Assembly: GCA_021521415.1 (NCBI GenBank)
Contig: JAIQDT010014633.1
Span: 88,181 to 152,180 of the forward strand
Reading direction: 5' to 3'
Source of the DNA: Bidens hawaiensis
Lineage: Eukaryota; Streptophyta; Magnoliopsida; Asterales; Asteraceae
DNA: 64,000 bases
This document shows, piece by piece, positions 11,734-23,640 of this stretch (its first letter is position 1; each line of letters opens with the position of its first letter). The position numbers and the translations under genes are program-made. The notes below the pieces were generated by a model. It was given only the letters and a program-made list of their open reading frames with translations, did no database searches and was not told where the DNA came from.

Positions 11734-14098
11734 TGTAACATCCCTAAAGTTCTCGTTAACCGAACGTCATGCGTGTAAGGTTTGTAGATTAATTTCCCGG
11801 GGTTCTCTTTGGGGTTCGGGGGCCTAAGGACATGTACAAGATGTATTATAATCAGTTTTGGAACAAGGGGGGCAAGATTGCAAAGTGTAGAGACTGTAAG
11901 ATCCCAAAATTCTCGTAAACCGAATAATACAAGCGTAGCGTTTGTAAGTTAATTTCTCGGGTTTCGTTTGGGGGCTTGAGGACTCATGGACATGTACAAG
12001 GAGCATTATAATCAATTTGGGAACAAGGGGGCCGAGATTGCAAAGTGTAGGGACCAAAGGTGTAACATTTTAAGATATTAACCTAAACCTTTCCCTCCCC
12101 TGACACAATCTGGCCGCTACTTTTACCACCACCAAAACCTTCGTTTTTGAACATGTTAATTAAATTCCAAGCTGCTGGAGGTCGTTGAAGGTGTCTACTA
12201 CACTCTCATGATCTTAAATTCCATTATCTCAATCGTTAAGATGGTCAATTAAGCCGTTTCTTGAACTAGGGACAGATTCGAATTAAATTCGTTTGGCACG
12301 CTTCCCGAGGTCAAAAGTTTGAGTGGCGTCAAAAGTTCCCCAGGTTTGCCTATTATATCATACTAAAATTTCATGGAATTTGGAGTTGTTTTGGCAGGTC
12401 AAATGTAAAAAAAACGAAAATTAGGGTTTTGTCGGGTTTAAAATCATAATTCTTGCAATTGGGGTGCTATTTAAAGAAATTGTCAACCCAATCAGTTTGT
12501 GGTGTCTCATGTTAGTATTTGAACAGTAGGAAAATTATTTTTTTGGTCTTAGGGGCTGGTTTGGTTGATGACACCTTAATCGTTTTGAAAGAGCGCGTAA
12601 AATCGGTTAATTGTTAATGAATATGGAAAATGATGAGATTTCAAACCCTACCAACTTGGGTGATTAATTATTGATGGGAAGGCTGTAAGAATCTCAAGTT
12701 TTATCCAAATGAGGCTGGTTTGGTTGGTGGTTGGTTAATCGGTTCGATTACGCACTAATTCGACTCGTTTAACGTAAAACAGACATAGTTTGGGAACCGT
12801 TGGTGGTGTTTTATTGTAAAGGGAGTTTTGGGTAAATCAAGGACTTCGGGGACTGGTGTAAATGAATATGAATGTTGGGTATGGCTATGGGTCAATCCAA
12901 TCCCGTTAAGACGTCTCGTATAGCGAGCGAGTCGTGTCGGTCTAGTTAGTGATTGTTGTGTGCTTTAACTTGGCAGACTAGTGGATTATGAGTGGTTAGC
13001 TAGAGGATCCAGTTGCGATGTTTATGTGAACCATATCAGGTGAGTTTCATGATGCCCCTTTTTAACTGTTTTACGTTTTGGGCTAGCATACACGTTTTAT
13101 GAAGATTTTACCCTTTTGAAGCATTTGAATGATATTGTATAGTTTATGTTATTTTTACTGTCTATGCTTGTAGATTGAAAGTTTCATGTTTATGTTATGT
13201 TTATGTGTGTGTGGCCACCACGTTTATGTTTTTGTTAAGCCGTGACCGGGTCGAAGCGAATGTATGTAAAAATTCCTTGATTTCCCTGTTGGGTTAAGGT
13301 GAATGTGTTCCAGGACAGGAAGTACTGTCCTTGGGGTGAATGACTGTAAATCCTTGGGTGAATGAATGTAAAATCCCCTAAAAGTTTATATGTCCTTTGG
13401 GTGAACGTTAATCGGGTCCTTAACTTTGTGTTTTGGACTTGATGGAATGCGACCCGTGTTACGTGCTTGACAGAGGAAAGTTTATTTACTGATTTATTGA
13501 TGTTATTTATATATCATTATGGAAGTCGTATGTTTAACACCTTGGTTAGGTTTAAAATAATTTAATGATTAAAACATGAACTCACTAAGCTCATGCTGAC
13601 TTTGCGTGTATGTTAAAATCATTTTTCAGGTTGCACGTGGATGGGATTACTGCTTGGAGGTGCACAAGACTACCCGAGGTCTCGAGGCAGTTCTAGTCGA
13701 TGTTCTTCATTATGCTATCATTTTTGGATGTTTTAAATTACAATTTTGTTTTAAGGATAATATGTTTCTAGTCGAAGCCCATTTCTATTTTTGATAATTA
13801 AGACAACCATGGATGACCTTTTCTTGTTTTAAAAAGAAATAACGTTTGAATATTTCGTTGACTATTCCTCTGCAATGGTACTCTGAATTGGATTGTTAAA
13901 TTTTGTGAAACTGATTTATCTTTTAATAATTTAATTTATAATTTTATGTCTTAAGGATAATAATTTTATGTTTTGTAAATTTCCGCTGCAAGAATACTCT
14001 GTAATGAAATTTCGGATTTATGAAACCAGTTTAACCTTTATTTTTGAAATTGTTTGGAATGATTACCAACTGTAGGACACCCGAATTTGGGGTTTACA
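11734..14098 (+). repeat. 3' LTR of element 1 (2365 bp)
   Basis: It begins TGTAACATCCC after a purine-rich tract (AAGGGGG at 11721-11727) and ends TTTACA. It carries the same 160 bp head duplication (11734-11894 and 11895-12054). It differs from the 5' LTR by scattered substitutions and small indels, so the insertion is not very recent. Confidence 0.85.
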
Positions 14099-14103
14099 GA
14101 AAT

Positions 14104-15533
14104 ACTAAACATGTTGACATAAAAGCGTATATAGGATGACGCATGATTATATATATTTAAAAAAGGATTTAACTTCAAAAAAATAAACATGCATACCTTT
14201 GTCTACTACAAAAGTATAATATCCGGTTAACTTAAAACGGCATGAAGAACTTCAAAATCTTGCATCTCAAACTTCATAAACAACCAAGTATAAACATTGA
14301 CATATTGTGTTTAATATATAGTGTGTCAAATGTAACTCAAGAAAATGTATTGAATATATAGTGTTTAAGTTTACATATGTTAGGGGAAGACTAGGCTATT
14401 TGTTTGCCAAAAATTATGTCTTTCTTGTACAAAGACTATATAGAATAAGTTAAGGTGTAATTGTTTAACCAAATTAACATAATATTAAAGTGATTAAGAA
14501 AATCACAAATTAAACACCGATTGGGTCGTATTGCCATAATTTGAAAGTCAAGTCTAACTTTTTTATTTTTGTACAAGTTCAAAAATGAAAAAATGAAATG
14601 ACTTTAATTTCGAAGGGACTCTAATATAGAATTAATATATCTATATGTATTCTAACTTTAATTTAGAAGTGTTAATTAACCGTTACGTAAATTATACATT
14701 TTATACGTTAACATAATATCGTTCAACAACTTTATTAAACATTTACACATATAAAATAAACGTCAAATAAGTAATCAATAATTTAAACCCATTAACAAAA
14801 TTCACTCTTTGATTTATTAAATGGTTGAGTGAGTTAATATTATTTAAAATTTAACCAAAATAATAAGTTACAAATCCACATTTAATGATAAATTTAAATA
14901 CTTCCAATGAATCCATATTCTTAAAACAGAATGCGGGTTTGGGGTTATACGATGCATTGAATGGTTTTTTAAAAATTATTTTGTTTTAGAATTATTTTAT
15001 TGTGAGGAAAAATATAGAAGCTAATTGTTGATATAAGTAGAATGAATTGAAAATTACCAATAGGAAGATGCCATGTGGACTTAAACTCAATTCTTTTAAT
15101 AGTATAGGTAGATTATAATGAATGAATGAATAAAAAGTATGGTGCTAAATAATATTAACCTCTTAATAGTCAAATTATGTAACACCGAAATTACTTTATT
15201 TGAATTGGTTTTTATATGAACTTTACTAAATTGTGACATTTAAATGGAGTGTGGTTGTATTTATTAACAATGGAAATAAGTCTATTAGTATAATTGGATA
15301 CATATTTTGTACGTTATTTTTATATAAGCAATACCTGGTTGACTAATGAATCCAAAAATTGAATATATTAAGTATTTGAATATTTAAGGTTGTTTGAACT
15401 TTTTAAAATAGAAATATTTTTATTTCTCTAATTCAATACAATGTTTGTGCCTTAATTTTTGATACATAATAATAAAGGTGTTTGACTAAGGACTCCATGA
15501 TTTACTATTTTATTTAATATCACAACCATCTAA
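14104..15533. other. AT-rich stretch with a possible Helitron 5' end on the minus strand at 15112
   Basis: No gene is visible. Read on the minus strand from 15112 the sequence starts TCTACCTATACTATTAAAAG then TTTAAGTCCA, with T at 15113 giving the A before TC on that strand. This is a Helitron-like 5' terminus and resembles the sequence at 21740. I did not find the matching hairpin-CTAG end. Bases 15529-15533 (tctaa) are the left target duplication of the next element. Confidence 0.4.
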
Positions 15534-16079
15534 TGTAACATCCCGAAATTTCCAAAATAATATTAATTATATTACTTAATAATAGATGGGAAGTTTACTC
15601 GGGTTGTCAGGAAATAAATAATAGAGTAGGAGTTGGTATGGGTCGGGCTAGTGTTGGGTAATGGATGTGGGTTATGGACTTGGATTAATGGAGATGGGTT
15701 AAATGAGAGTGGGCCTTAGGTCCATGGGATTTAAGGGATATAAATATCCCCTAAACCCAAAATATCTTTCATTCCATTTGTTTTCTAACACCCCAAAACA
15801 CATACACCACACACCACAACTTCGCCGGCCGGGCCAAGGGAAGAATCGGGCAGATCCGAGAGAGAGAGAGAGAGAGAGAGAGCGGTTGGTTGTGATTAAC
15901 AAGTAAACAAGATCCAAACAAGCTCAAAAAGGTATGATTCTTGATCTTTGAAGTTTAAAGATCCAAGCTTCTTAGTGTATAAGCGACCGAAAATGGTCAG
16001 GAAGCGTAGTGGGTGATATTGAACCATAGAAAGGGTGTTAAAATCGCTCAAAATGCTGGAAAGAAACCGAACAGCGGCT

Positions 16080-16380
16080 GTCTGGGCAACTTCGCCTGCA
16101 TCTGGGCAACTTCGCCTTCAAAGCGATGAACTTCGCCAGCAAGCTAAGTTCGCCTGATGGCGACTTCGCTGTAACGTTAAGTTCGCCTAACTGGTAACTT
16201 CGCCTGAGGCCAAGTTCGCCTGATGACAACTTCGCCTGAAGCTAAGTTCGCCTGATGGCAACTTCGCTGTAAAGCTAAGTTCGCCTAGCTGGTAACTTCG
16301 CCTAAAGCTAAGTTCGCCTAAGGTTAACTTCGCCTAGAGCTAAGTTCGCCCGAGGGTTAACTTCGCCTAAAGCCAAGTTC
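16080..16380 (+). repeat. TTCGCC minisatellite in 5' LTR of element 2
   Basis: Imperfect tandem units built on 'aacttcgcctgaagctaagttcgcctga'. Both LTRs carry the array; the 3' copy (about 20278-20609) has about one more unit near 20340. Confidence 0.8.
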
Positions 16381-16867
16381 GATTAGAAAATAAATTAAAA
16401 GTGATAAGTAAAAGTAAGCTAATACTAGGCCACCAGATTAGATCAGGCGAGTATTGATACGTGTAACTTGTACAGTCAGCCGAGCTCAGTTAAAGAAGGG
16501 ATTTACAGCTACCAGAGGAAGAAGCAGAGTTCAGGTGAGTTTCTAGCCCCATTCCTTGTTATGTTTTCGGGGCTGTGTGCATACTCAATGTGATAGTTAA
16601 TACACTTACCTTAAATGGTAAGTGTATGCCGTGTATGATATATGTGATAGATACGATTGATTGCTTGACGGTACGTGAACGATCTTCGGATATTGCACGT
16701 ACTGTCAGGATATAAATAAAGATATTAATATTGTATGTAATGTAAGGATGACGTATGAACATTATGAATGAAAGCTTGTCGGTACGTGAACGGTCTTCGG
16801 ATATTGCACGTATCGTCAAGGGAAGTGATTAGCTCCTTACATGGATATTAAATAATAACTTATAGAT

Positions 16868-17009
16868 AGTGTTCCTTCTATGGAAAGTATAGTGTTCCTT
16901 CTATGGAAAGTATAGTGTTCCTTCTATGGAAAGTATAGTGTTCCTTCTATGGATAGTAAAGTGTTCCTTCTATGGAAAGTATACAGAGTGTTCCTCCTAT
17001 GGAAATTAT
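16868..17009 (+). repeat. 23-bp minisatellite in 5' LTR of element 2
   Basis: Unit agtgttccttctatggaaag+tat, five full copies and one degenerate copy. The corresponding array in the 3' LTR (about 21092-21301) has eight full copies and one degenerate one. Confidence 0.85.
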
Positions 17010-17450
17010 ATATAGTATGGTAATGGTAATGGTTCTTTTAATAGATATTACGTGACGATCCTCCTATTGATATTTATACGAGGTTAAGGTAGTAATATGT
17101 GTCTTCGGATACGGGAAGAAATATATGGGAATAAATTGTATGTTGCCAGATTAACTAGAACTCACTCAGCGTAGCTGACTTTTAGTATGCACGCAGGTGA
17201 GCTGATTATAGAGTTAGCATGAGGTTGACACACGGCATGGATTGAACGGCTGGCATCTGAAGAAAGAAGTAAAGATGTTTTAAATATAAAGTTTTGTGTT
17301 ATGGTATCAAAGAAAAGATTTAATGTTTTGTAACAAATGATTGATGTTTTATATTCCGCGAAAAGTTTTAATAAACTCTGATTTGAAGAACTGTGTTTAT
17401 GAGTAAATCCGACGCTAAATTAGGGCCACCGGGTTCGGGGCCTTACAAGT

Positions 17451-17462
17451 TGGTATCAGAGC
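17451..17462 (+). other. Primer binding site of element 2
   Basis: TGGTATCAGAGC, complementary to initiator tRNA-Met, three bases after the 5' LTR end TTACA. Confidence 0.9.
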
Positions 17463-19734
17463 AAAGTTCGAGAGATTTAAGCATCCTACATGCTTAGACT
17501 CGAACAGAGAATGGGATTAAAGTAAGAAATGAAAGAAGATTCCAGTTCAAGATAGCCATGTGTCGCACAAGCAAGCTCGGTAAAGGTAAAAGTATATGAT
17601 TAATTTCATGTATAACGTAAGAATGTGTAAGGAAGTTAGCTTAATTGCTATAGAAAGAATGTTTGAATGTTAGCTAAATTGCTAAAAAAGGAATGTGTGT
17701 ATGCTAGCTTAATTGCTAAGGATAAGAATGTAGGTTATATGTATGATTATGGTTGTGTGTGAAGTAGAAACTAGCACAAGTGAAATCACAAAGGGAAATA
17801 TGTAGAACCTGAGGAGTAATGTTAAGAGTTAATTACACTTGGCCACTGTCATTAACTATTTACCTTACGAATCATGTGCTAAATAATTCCTAGAGAGATA
17901 ACGTTTGTGTTTCCTTAGAGATATGATAGATGACCGATACAAAGGAGGTCGTACTGGACGCTGTGGTAAAATACGTTCCAACCAGACACCCTTTTTGAAG
18001 AGGGTGACAAAGCGATGTACGAAAGCAGCAGGACTTCAACTTTAGGAAGTATTGAAGAAGGACCACACTTGGAGCTTGTAGTAAAATATTAATGGAGTTG
18101 CTAAAATTGTATCGCACTACAATGCCAAAAATGTTCTCTGAAGCATCAAATGCAGCTCGAACTGGGAAGTCCAAGTGGAGGCAACATGAAAGAAACGGAG
18201 ATAACCCAACTAGAATGAGTCAAGAAATGTAGTATGTCTGCAATGGTTAACTCCATAAAGAAACTTGCTGGGATCGGGAGTAACGAAGCGAATGATGAGG
18301 AAGCGGAGGTGATTGAGAAGGACGGTGATTGTCAAGATATCCTGAGTAAACATGCATGAAAGGATGAGGCTACATAGTGTAGTGAATATGAAAGAAGACG
18401 CTAAGAAGAATCTAGTTGTGTACCTGAGACCATATGGAAGAGACCACTAGCGATACTTTCGTTAAAATATGAGGATGGTTAAGAATTGTAAGGTAGAATT
18501 AGAAGGATGTGAGTTCCTTGCTACTCTTTATGATTGACCTTAAGAGAGTTCGATGTCGTTTGGGACTGGATTTGACGTTTGAGCTTAAAGCTCGTATAGA
18601 AGGTAAGAATGAGTTGATAATGTTTAAGTCTTTGGATGAAGGTCATAAGTCTAGATGTCGGTTATAATGAAGGCGTATACTAATGGAAGTCACATGCTTA
18701 AGTAGAAGTCAAATGAAGATGAGTCCATGGTATGTGACAGCTATGGATATACTTGATACTTTGCATACACAGATAAGAACAACCCCATGTCTTACAAATA
18801 TGGAGCCGACGGTCACACCGCAAGAGGATGCTAGAAACCAGGGACAAAAGGTGGAAAGACATGCAAGGAAAGCGTAGATAGGGTTTAGACGAGTCTTGGC
18901 ACAAATGATTAGTGAGTAATTGATAATCATGTGATCATGGAAGGAAGTCCTTTGGAACGGAAAGGATAGAATGGTATTATAAAAGAAAGTCAAGACATGC
19001 CAGAAAGGAAGTCGGTTAAGGTAATTGGTTACGATAGGTCAGGCAGCCTGATATGCAACGGCAAACAACAATGGATTCATAGGACAACGCGAGGCTTGAT
19101 TAGTCAAGAAAGAGGGAGATGTATCATCATAGACTTCATGATCAAGCTACCTTGGACAGCTATAACTCATGAACCTTACATGTTGATGCAGAGCTGAAAA
19201 TGAAAGAAGGTATAAGTGGTGACTTAAGGAGTTCTCCGACAAGTTATGCAATGGATGCGCTTAAGAATTGCAAGAAGTGTTCTCTCTCAAGGAATAGACA
19301 AAGGGATTTCTAAGAAGTAACCATTAAGAAGAAACTGAAGAGGTTTCCTTTTTTTTGGAATTAATATGTTCTGAACGTATTGCAAAGCAGTATATTTGCT
19401 AAAGGTTGTAATGGGACGGAATGATCATTCAGTGCTAAGTGTAATGATAGTAAGTGCAATGTTTCTATTTAAAGGACAAGAAAGAAGAGTATGCTTGTGG
19501 AAGAGATATGCACTTGCAAAGTCTGGATAAGAAAGTGTATCACCAAGGACTTCATGGACAGGCTACCTAGGAAGCTAAAATTAATTAACATCACTCGTTG
19601 ATTGTAAGACAAAGGATAAACCGGTAAGTTAGGGAGCTAAGTCGGTTCAAGAAAGAATGTGAATACAGGAAGTATTCCTTTTACAAGGATTAAGCAGGTT
19701 TCGAGGACGAAACCTCTTATAAGGAGGGTAGACT
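17463..19734 (+). pseudogene. Decayed internal region of element 2 (protease and integrase traces)
   Basis: Around 18495-18590 shifting frames give CEFLATLYD followed by EFDVV. This matches the end of gypsy aspartic proteases (usual form FLADLYVIPLxEFDVILGMDWL). Around 19120-19160 the reading IIIDFMIKLPWTA resembles the integrase core (xMDFITKLPRTA). Near 18120, MPKMFSEASNA corresponds to the short ORF of element 1. The end at about 19690 (tttcgaggacgaaacctc) fits the polyprotein C-terminus FEDET. No ORF exceeds about 95 codons and no RT block is recognisable. This may be an internally deleted derivative kept alive by trans-mobilisation. Confidence 0.6.
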
Positions 19735-21739
19735 TGTAACATCCCGAAATTTCCAAAATAATATTAGTTATATTACTTAATAATAGATGGGAAGTTTACT
19801 CGGGTTGTCAGGAAATAAATAATAGAGTAGGAGTTGGTATGGGTCGGGCTAGTGTTGGGTAATGGATGTGGGTTATGGACTTGGATTAATGGAGATGGGT
19901 TAAATGAGAGTGGGCCTTAGGTCCATGGGATTTAAGGGATATAAATATCCCCTAAACCCAAAATATCTTTCATTCCATTTGTTTTCTAACACCCCAAAAC
20001 ACACACACCACACACCACAACTTCGCCGGCCGGGCCAAGGGAAGAATCGGGCAGATCCGAGAGAGAGAGAGAGAGCGGTTGGTTGTGATTAACAAGTAAA
20101 CAAGATCCAAACAAGCTCAAAAAGGTATGATTCTTGATCTTTGAAGTTTAAAGATCCAAGCTTCTTAGTGTATAAGCGACCGAAAATGGTCGGGAAGCGT
20201 AGTGGGTGATATTGAACCATAGAAAGGGTGTTAAAATCGCTCAAAATGCTGGAAAGAAACCGAACAGTGGCTGTCTGGGCAACTTCGCCTGCATCTGGGC
20301 AACTTCGCCTTCAAAGCGATGAACTTCGCCTGCAAGCTAAGTTCGCCTGATGAACTTCGCCTGCAAGCTAAGTTCGCCTGATGGCGACTTCGCTGTAAAG
20401 TTAAGTTCGCCTAACTGGTAACTTCGCCTGAGGCCAAGTTCGCCTGATGACAACTTCGCCTGAAGCTAAGTTCGCCTGATGGCAACTTCGCTCTAAAGCT
20501 AAGTTCGCCTAGCTGGTAACTTCGCCTAAAGCTAAGTTCGCCTAAGGTTAACTTCGCCTAGAGCTAAGTTCGCCCGAGGGTTAACTTCGCCTAAAGCCAA
20601 GTTCGATTAGAAAATAAATTAAAAGCGATAAGTAAAAGTAAGCTAATACTAGGCCACCAGATTAGATCAGGCGAGTATTGATACGTGTAACTTGTACAGT
20701 CAGCCGAGCTCAGTTAAAGAAGGGATTTACAGCTACCAGAGGAAGAAGCAGAGTTCAGGTGAGTTTCTAGCCCCATTCCTTGTTATGTTTTCGGGGCTGT
20801 GTGCATACTCAATGTGATAGTTAATACACTTACCTTAAATGGTAAGTGTATGCCGTGTATGATATATGTGATAGATACCATTGATTGCTTGACGGTACGT
20901 GAACGATCTTCGGATATTGCACGTACTGTCAGGATATAAATAAAGATATTAATATTGTATGTAATGTAAGGATGACGTATGAACATTATGAATGAAAGCT
21001 TGTCGGTACGTGAACGATCTTCGGATATTGCACGTATCGTCAAGGGAAGTGATTAGCTCCTTACATGGATATTAAATAATAACTTATAGATAGTGTTCCT
21101 TCTATGGAAAGTATAGTGTTCCTTCTATGGAAAGTATAGTGTTCCTTCTATGGAAAGTATAGTGTTCCTTCTATGGAAAATATAGTGTTCCTTCTATGGA
21201 AAGTATAGTGTTCCTTCTATGGAAAATATAGTGTTCCTTCTATGGAAAATATAGTGTTCCTTCTATGGAAAGTATACAGAGTGTTCCTCCTATGGAAATT
21301 ATATATAGTATGGTAATGGTAATGGTTCTTTTAATAGATATTACGTGACGATCCTCCTATGGATATTTATACGAGGTTAAGGTAGTAATATGTGTCTTCG
21401 GATACGGGAAGAAATATATGGGAATAATTGTATGTTGCCTGATTAACTAGAACTCACTCAGCGTAGCTGACTTTTAGTGTGCACGCAGGTGAGCTGATTA
21501 TAGAGTTAGCATGAGGTTGACACACGGCATGGATTGAACGGCTGGCATCTGAAGAAAGAAGTAAAGATGTTTTAAATATAAAGTTTTGTGTTATGGTATC
21601 AAAGAAAAGATTTAATGTTTTGTAACAAATTATTGATGTTTTATATTCCGCGAAAAGTTTTAATAAACTCTGATTTGAAGAACTGTGTTTATAAGTAAAT
21701 CCGACGCTAAATTAGGGTCACCGGGTTCGGGGCCTTACA
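19735..21739 (+). repeat. 3' LTR of element 2 (2005 bp)
   Basis: Same order of parts as the 5' LTR. It is 91 bp longer, nearly all explained by three extra 23-bp units and about one extra TTCGCC unit, offset by a shorter (GA)n tract near 20058. Confidence 0.9.
21092..21301 (+). repeat. 23-bp minisatellite in 3' LTR of element 2, expanded
   Basis: Eight full copies of the unit seen at 16868. Several share a ggaaaatat variant absent from the 5' LTR, indicating local expansion after insertion. Confidence 0.85.
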
Positions 21740-22135
21740 TCTAACTATACTATTAAAGCAATAGGCTTTAAGTCCATATCCCCCCCCCCCTTCCTATTGA
21801 TTGTTTCCCATACTTTCCATGTATATCAATGCCTTCTCTAATTTTCAACCTAATAAAATAAATCAATAATATGTTAAAATAAGATTCATCAATGATATTA
21901 AAACATTATCTTTCCTCTTTCATTTAATGTTTAATTTTTCATTTTGAATATTCTAATTAATATAATATTTTAAAATCGTAGCTATAGTTTCGAAAACCAA
22001 ATATTAAAAATTTCATTTTGAATATTTTATTATTTTTGGTTGATTTCATTCACCACATTTGTTAATTTTTTTTGATAATATATAATATATAATTTAGATA
22101 ATTATTTGATATTTCATCAATAGAAGAGATTACGG

Positions 22136-22177
<42 letters not shown>

Positions 22178-22190
22178 GGAGATTACCGAT
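21740..22190 (+). mobile_element. Possible Helitron 5' region, split by element 2
   Basis: With the gypsy element removed, 15528 (A) is followed by TCTAACTATACTATTAAAGC then GGCTTTAAGTCC, a Helitron-like 5' end in an A^TC context. The similar sequence in reverse at 15112 supports a family. A C run (21780-21791), AT-rich filler and a long (TA)n tract (22139-22171) follow. No 3' hairpin with CTAG was found. Confidence 0.4.
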
Positions 22191-23215
22191 TTAAAATATT
22201 AAAATTTTGTTAAAATGTCTTGATATGGGCTGCAATAATAATCTTGGGGCTGCAGGAACAAATATCTTAGATATGGGCACATGACCAATACCATAAACCA
22301 TTTCTTCCTTGAGAGGAGAGTTAAAATCGAAGTGAGGAAGGCTAGTATAGTTATTATTAAATGGCGGTGGTACAGCAGAACTATCATAGCCTATACCAGT
22401 CTTTAATCTTAACTCCATTTGTGACCCAATTAGTTTGTTCAGCTTTTCAGAGGTTAACTCAAAGTTTTCTATGACAATTTTCTTTTGGGTTAATTAACTC
22501 AATTTCTATTTTGGAAATTTTAGCGTTCAGTTCAACTACATGATTTTCATGACGTTGAGCTAAATTTGTAGCAATAGTGACATTTTCCCTAAGTTTTGTC
22601 ATATCATTGCCATGAGTGTTAATCTTAGTGGTATAAATCTTTACAGCTTTCTTAAGATCATCATTTTAAACTTTAATGTTACGTATTTGTTCTAGAATTT
22701 TAGCATTGTGGTTTCTATAATGAAGAACTTTATCTATAAAGTCTTAAGTGCAAAGTTTGTGTACCTCGGGAATGAGCGAGGCAGGTGTAGGAATCCCATC
22801 TGAGATGCTTGAAGAGGTGCTAGCCTGATCGGTGAATGCTATCCGAGCGAAGTTCAGCGGATTCTTTAATTCTTCAAGTTAATCCCCTTCCCAATCAGGT
22901 ACAGTTGACTTGGCATTCCTAGAAATCATCGCATTTGAGCTCGACTCTAATTTACCGTTTGACGTGCTTCCTTGATTGATTCTGGGACCCTTGGCTTAGA
23001 GGAGTAGTTTGGGATGATTCTCTTTCCAGGCCTCTTACCACTTTCATTGTTAGATATCTCAGTGATCTTGATGTCTCCCACAGCCGTTGAAGGATTGGTG
23101 CATTCACGTGTAAAGTGACCTGGTTCCCACAGTTGTAGCAGCGAAGTTTATCTTTCTCAAAACCCAGATTCTTTCCATCATCCTTGAAACTATTCTTCTT
23201 ATATATATATAGCAT
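22191..23215 (-). pseudogene. Retrotransposon gag fragment with broken CCHC zinc knuckle
   Basis: On the minus strand from about 23200 the frame reads KNLGFEKDKLRCYNCGNQ. After a one-base shift it continues GHFTREC, TNPSTAVGDIKITEI, then a basic Ser/Pro-rich stretch. C-x2-C-x4-H-x4-C is the nucleic-acid-binding zinc knuckle of gag; here a missing base inside it breaks the frame. Downstream, toward 22440, the conceptual product is Asn/Lys/Glu-rich and coiled-coil-like (for example LNAKISKIEIELI), with several stops. I recognise the style from LTR-element gag proteins in Asteraceae but cannot assign copia or gypsy. No protease or pol follows. Confidence 0.6.
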
Positions 23216-23640
23216 GTACTCGTATTAAAGGTAAAATATTTGATAACGGCAACAGCGACCCCAAATGAAACTCAAAAAAGAATACTCACATAACTAAAAC
23301 TCTCGCCTGCAAAATCGTGATCGACATTTATGAGCACATGAAGTATTTTTCAGATACAATACTCACTAACTGTTAATTTATAAAAGGGTCATAAATGTAA
23401 TTATGTAATTAATTAGGCCCATTGGGCAGTCAAAGTTACAAAAGGGGTTGTGTTTAAATATCATTTATATCCAATAGGTTAGTTATCTGTGTTACACACG
23501 AACATAAAATAAAGAAATAAAGAAAACATAATATATGCATATGCTATACATTTAAATGAATTGTTAATGTCATATTTGTAAGAACAAATACTCATTAATT
23601 ATAAGGTATTACATTGTTGTTTTTATTAAAAAAAATATAA
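23205..23640. repeat. Low-copy duplicated segment A, copy 1 (empty-site copy)
   Basis: Shares long near-identical stretches with 37780-39800, for example 'tgtactcgtattaaaggtaa' and 'cataactaaaactctcgcct'. Unlike copy 3, this copy is uninterrupted at the two points where copy 3 carries TIR elements (near 23552 and 23603), so it preserves both pre-insertion sites. Confidence 0.8.

Larger units (their letters stand above)
8332..14098 (+). mobile_element. Complete Ty3/gypsy-type LTR retrotransposon, non-autonomous (element 1)
   Basis: Two direct LTRs (8332-10712 and 11734-14098) flank an internal region of only 1021 bp. A primer binding site follows the 5' LTR and a purine tract precedes the 3' LTR. 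Flanking 5-mers are gaaac (8327-8331) and gaaat (14099-14103), a target duplication with one mismatch. Inside are only relics: a short ORF near 11192-11428, an integrase motif at 11548 and a polyprotein C-terminus before the purine tract. LTRs make up over 80% of the element. It resembles LARD-like elements that depend on enzymes supplied in trans. The gypsy assignment rests on the integrase motif and the C-terminal GFGDES-like peptide. Confidence 0.85.
15534..17447 (+). repeat. 5' LTR of element 2 (1914 bp)
   Basis: It runs from TGTAACATCCCG to GGGGCCTTACA. In order it holds a (GA)n tract near 15858, a TTCGCC/GGCGAA minisatellite at about 16080-16380, the CGGGGCTGTGTGCATACTC landmark near 16567, paired TACGTGAACGATCTTCGG motifs (about 16673 and 16783, the second with one change) and a 23-bp minisatellite at about 16868-17009. 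Confidence 0.9.
15534..21739 (+). mobile_element. Complete Ty3/gypsy-type LTR retrotransposon, non-autonomous and fairly young (element 2)
   Basis: LTRs at 15534-17447 and 19735-21739 flank a 2287 bp interior. The target duplication tctaa (15529-15533 and 21740-21744) is perfect. The primer site TGGTATCAGAGC is exact and a purine tract (AAGGAGGG) precedes the 3' LTR. The LTRs are nearly identical by eye outside tandem arrays, which suggests recent insertion. The interior is nevertheless coding-dead, with only protease- and integrase-like traces, so it was probably mobilised by proteins from a related autonomous element. Confidence 0.9.

Noticed and set aside
16080..16380. Regular short repeats resembling a CRISPR array
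   Set aside because: Units are contiguous and variable with no unique spacers, occur in both LTRs, and the context is a plant retrotransposon.
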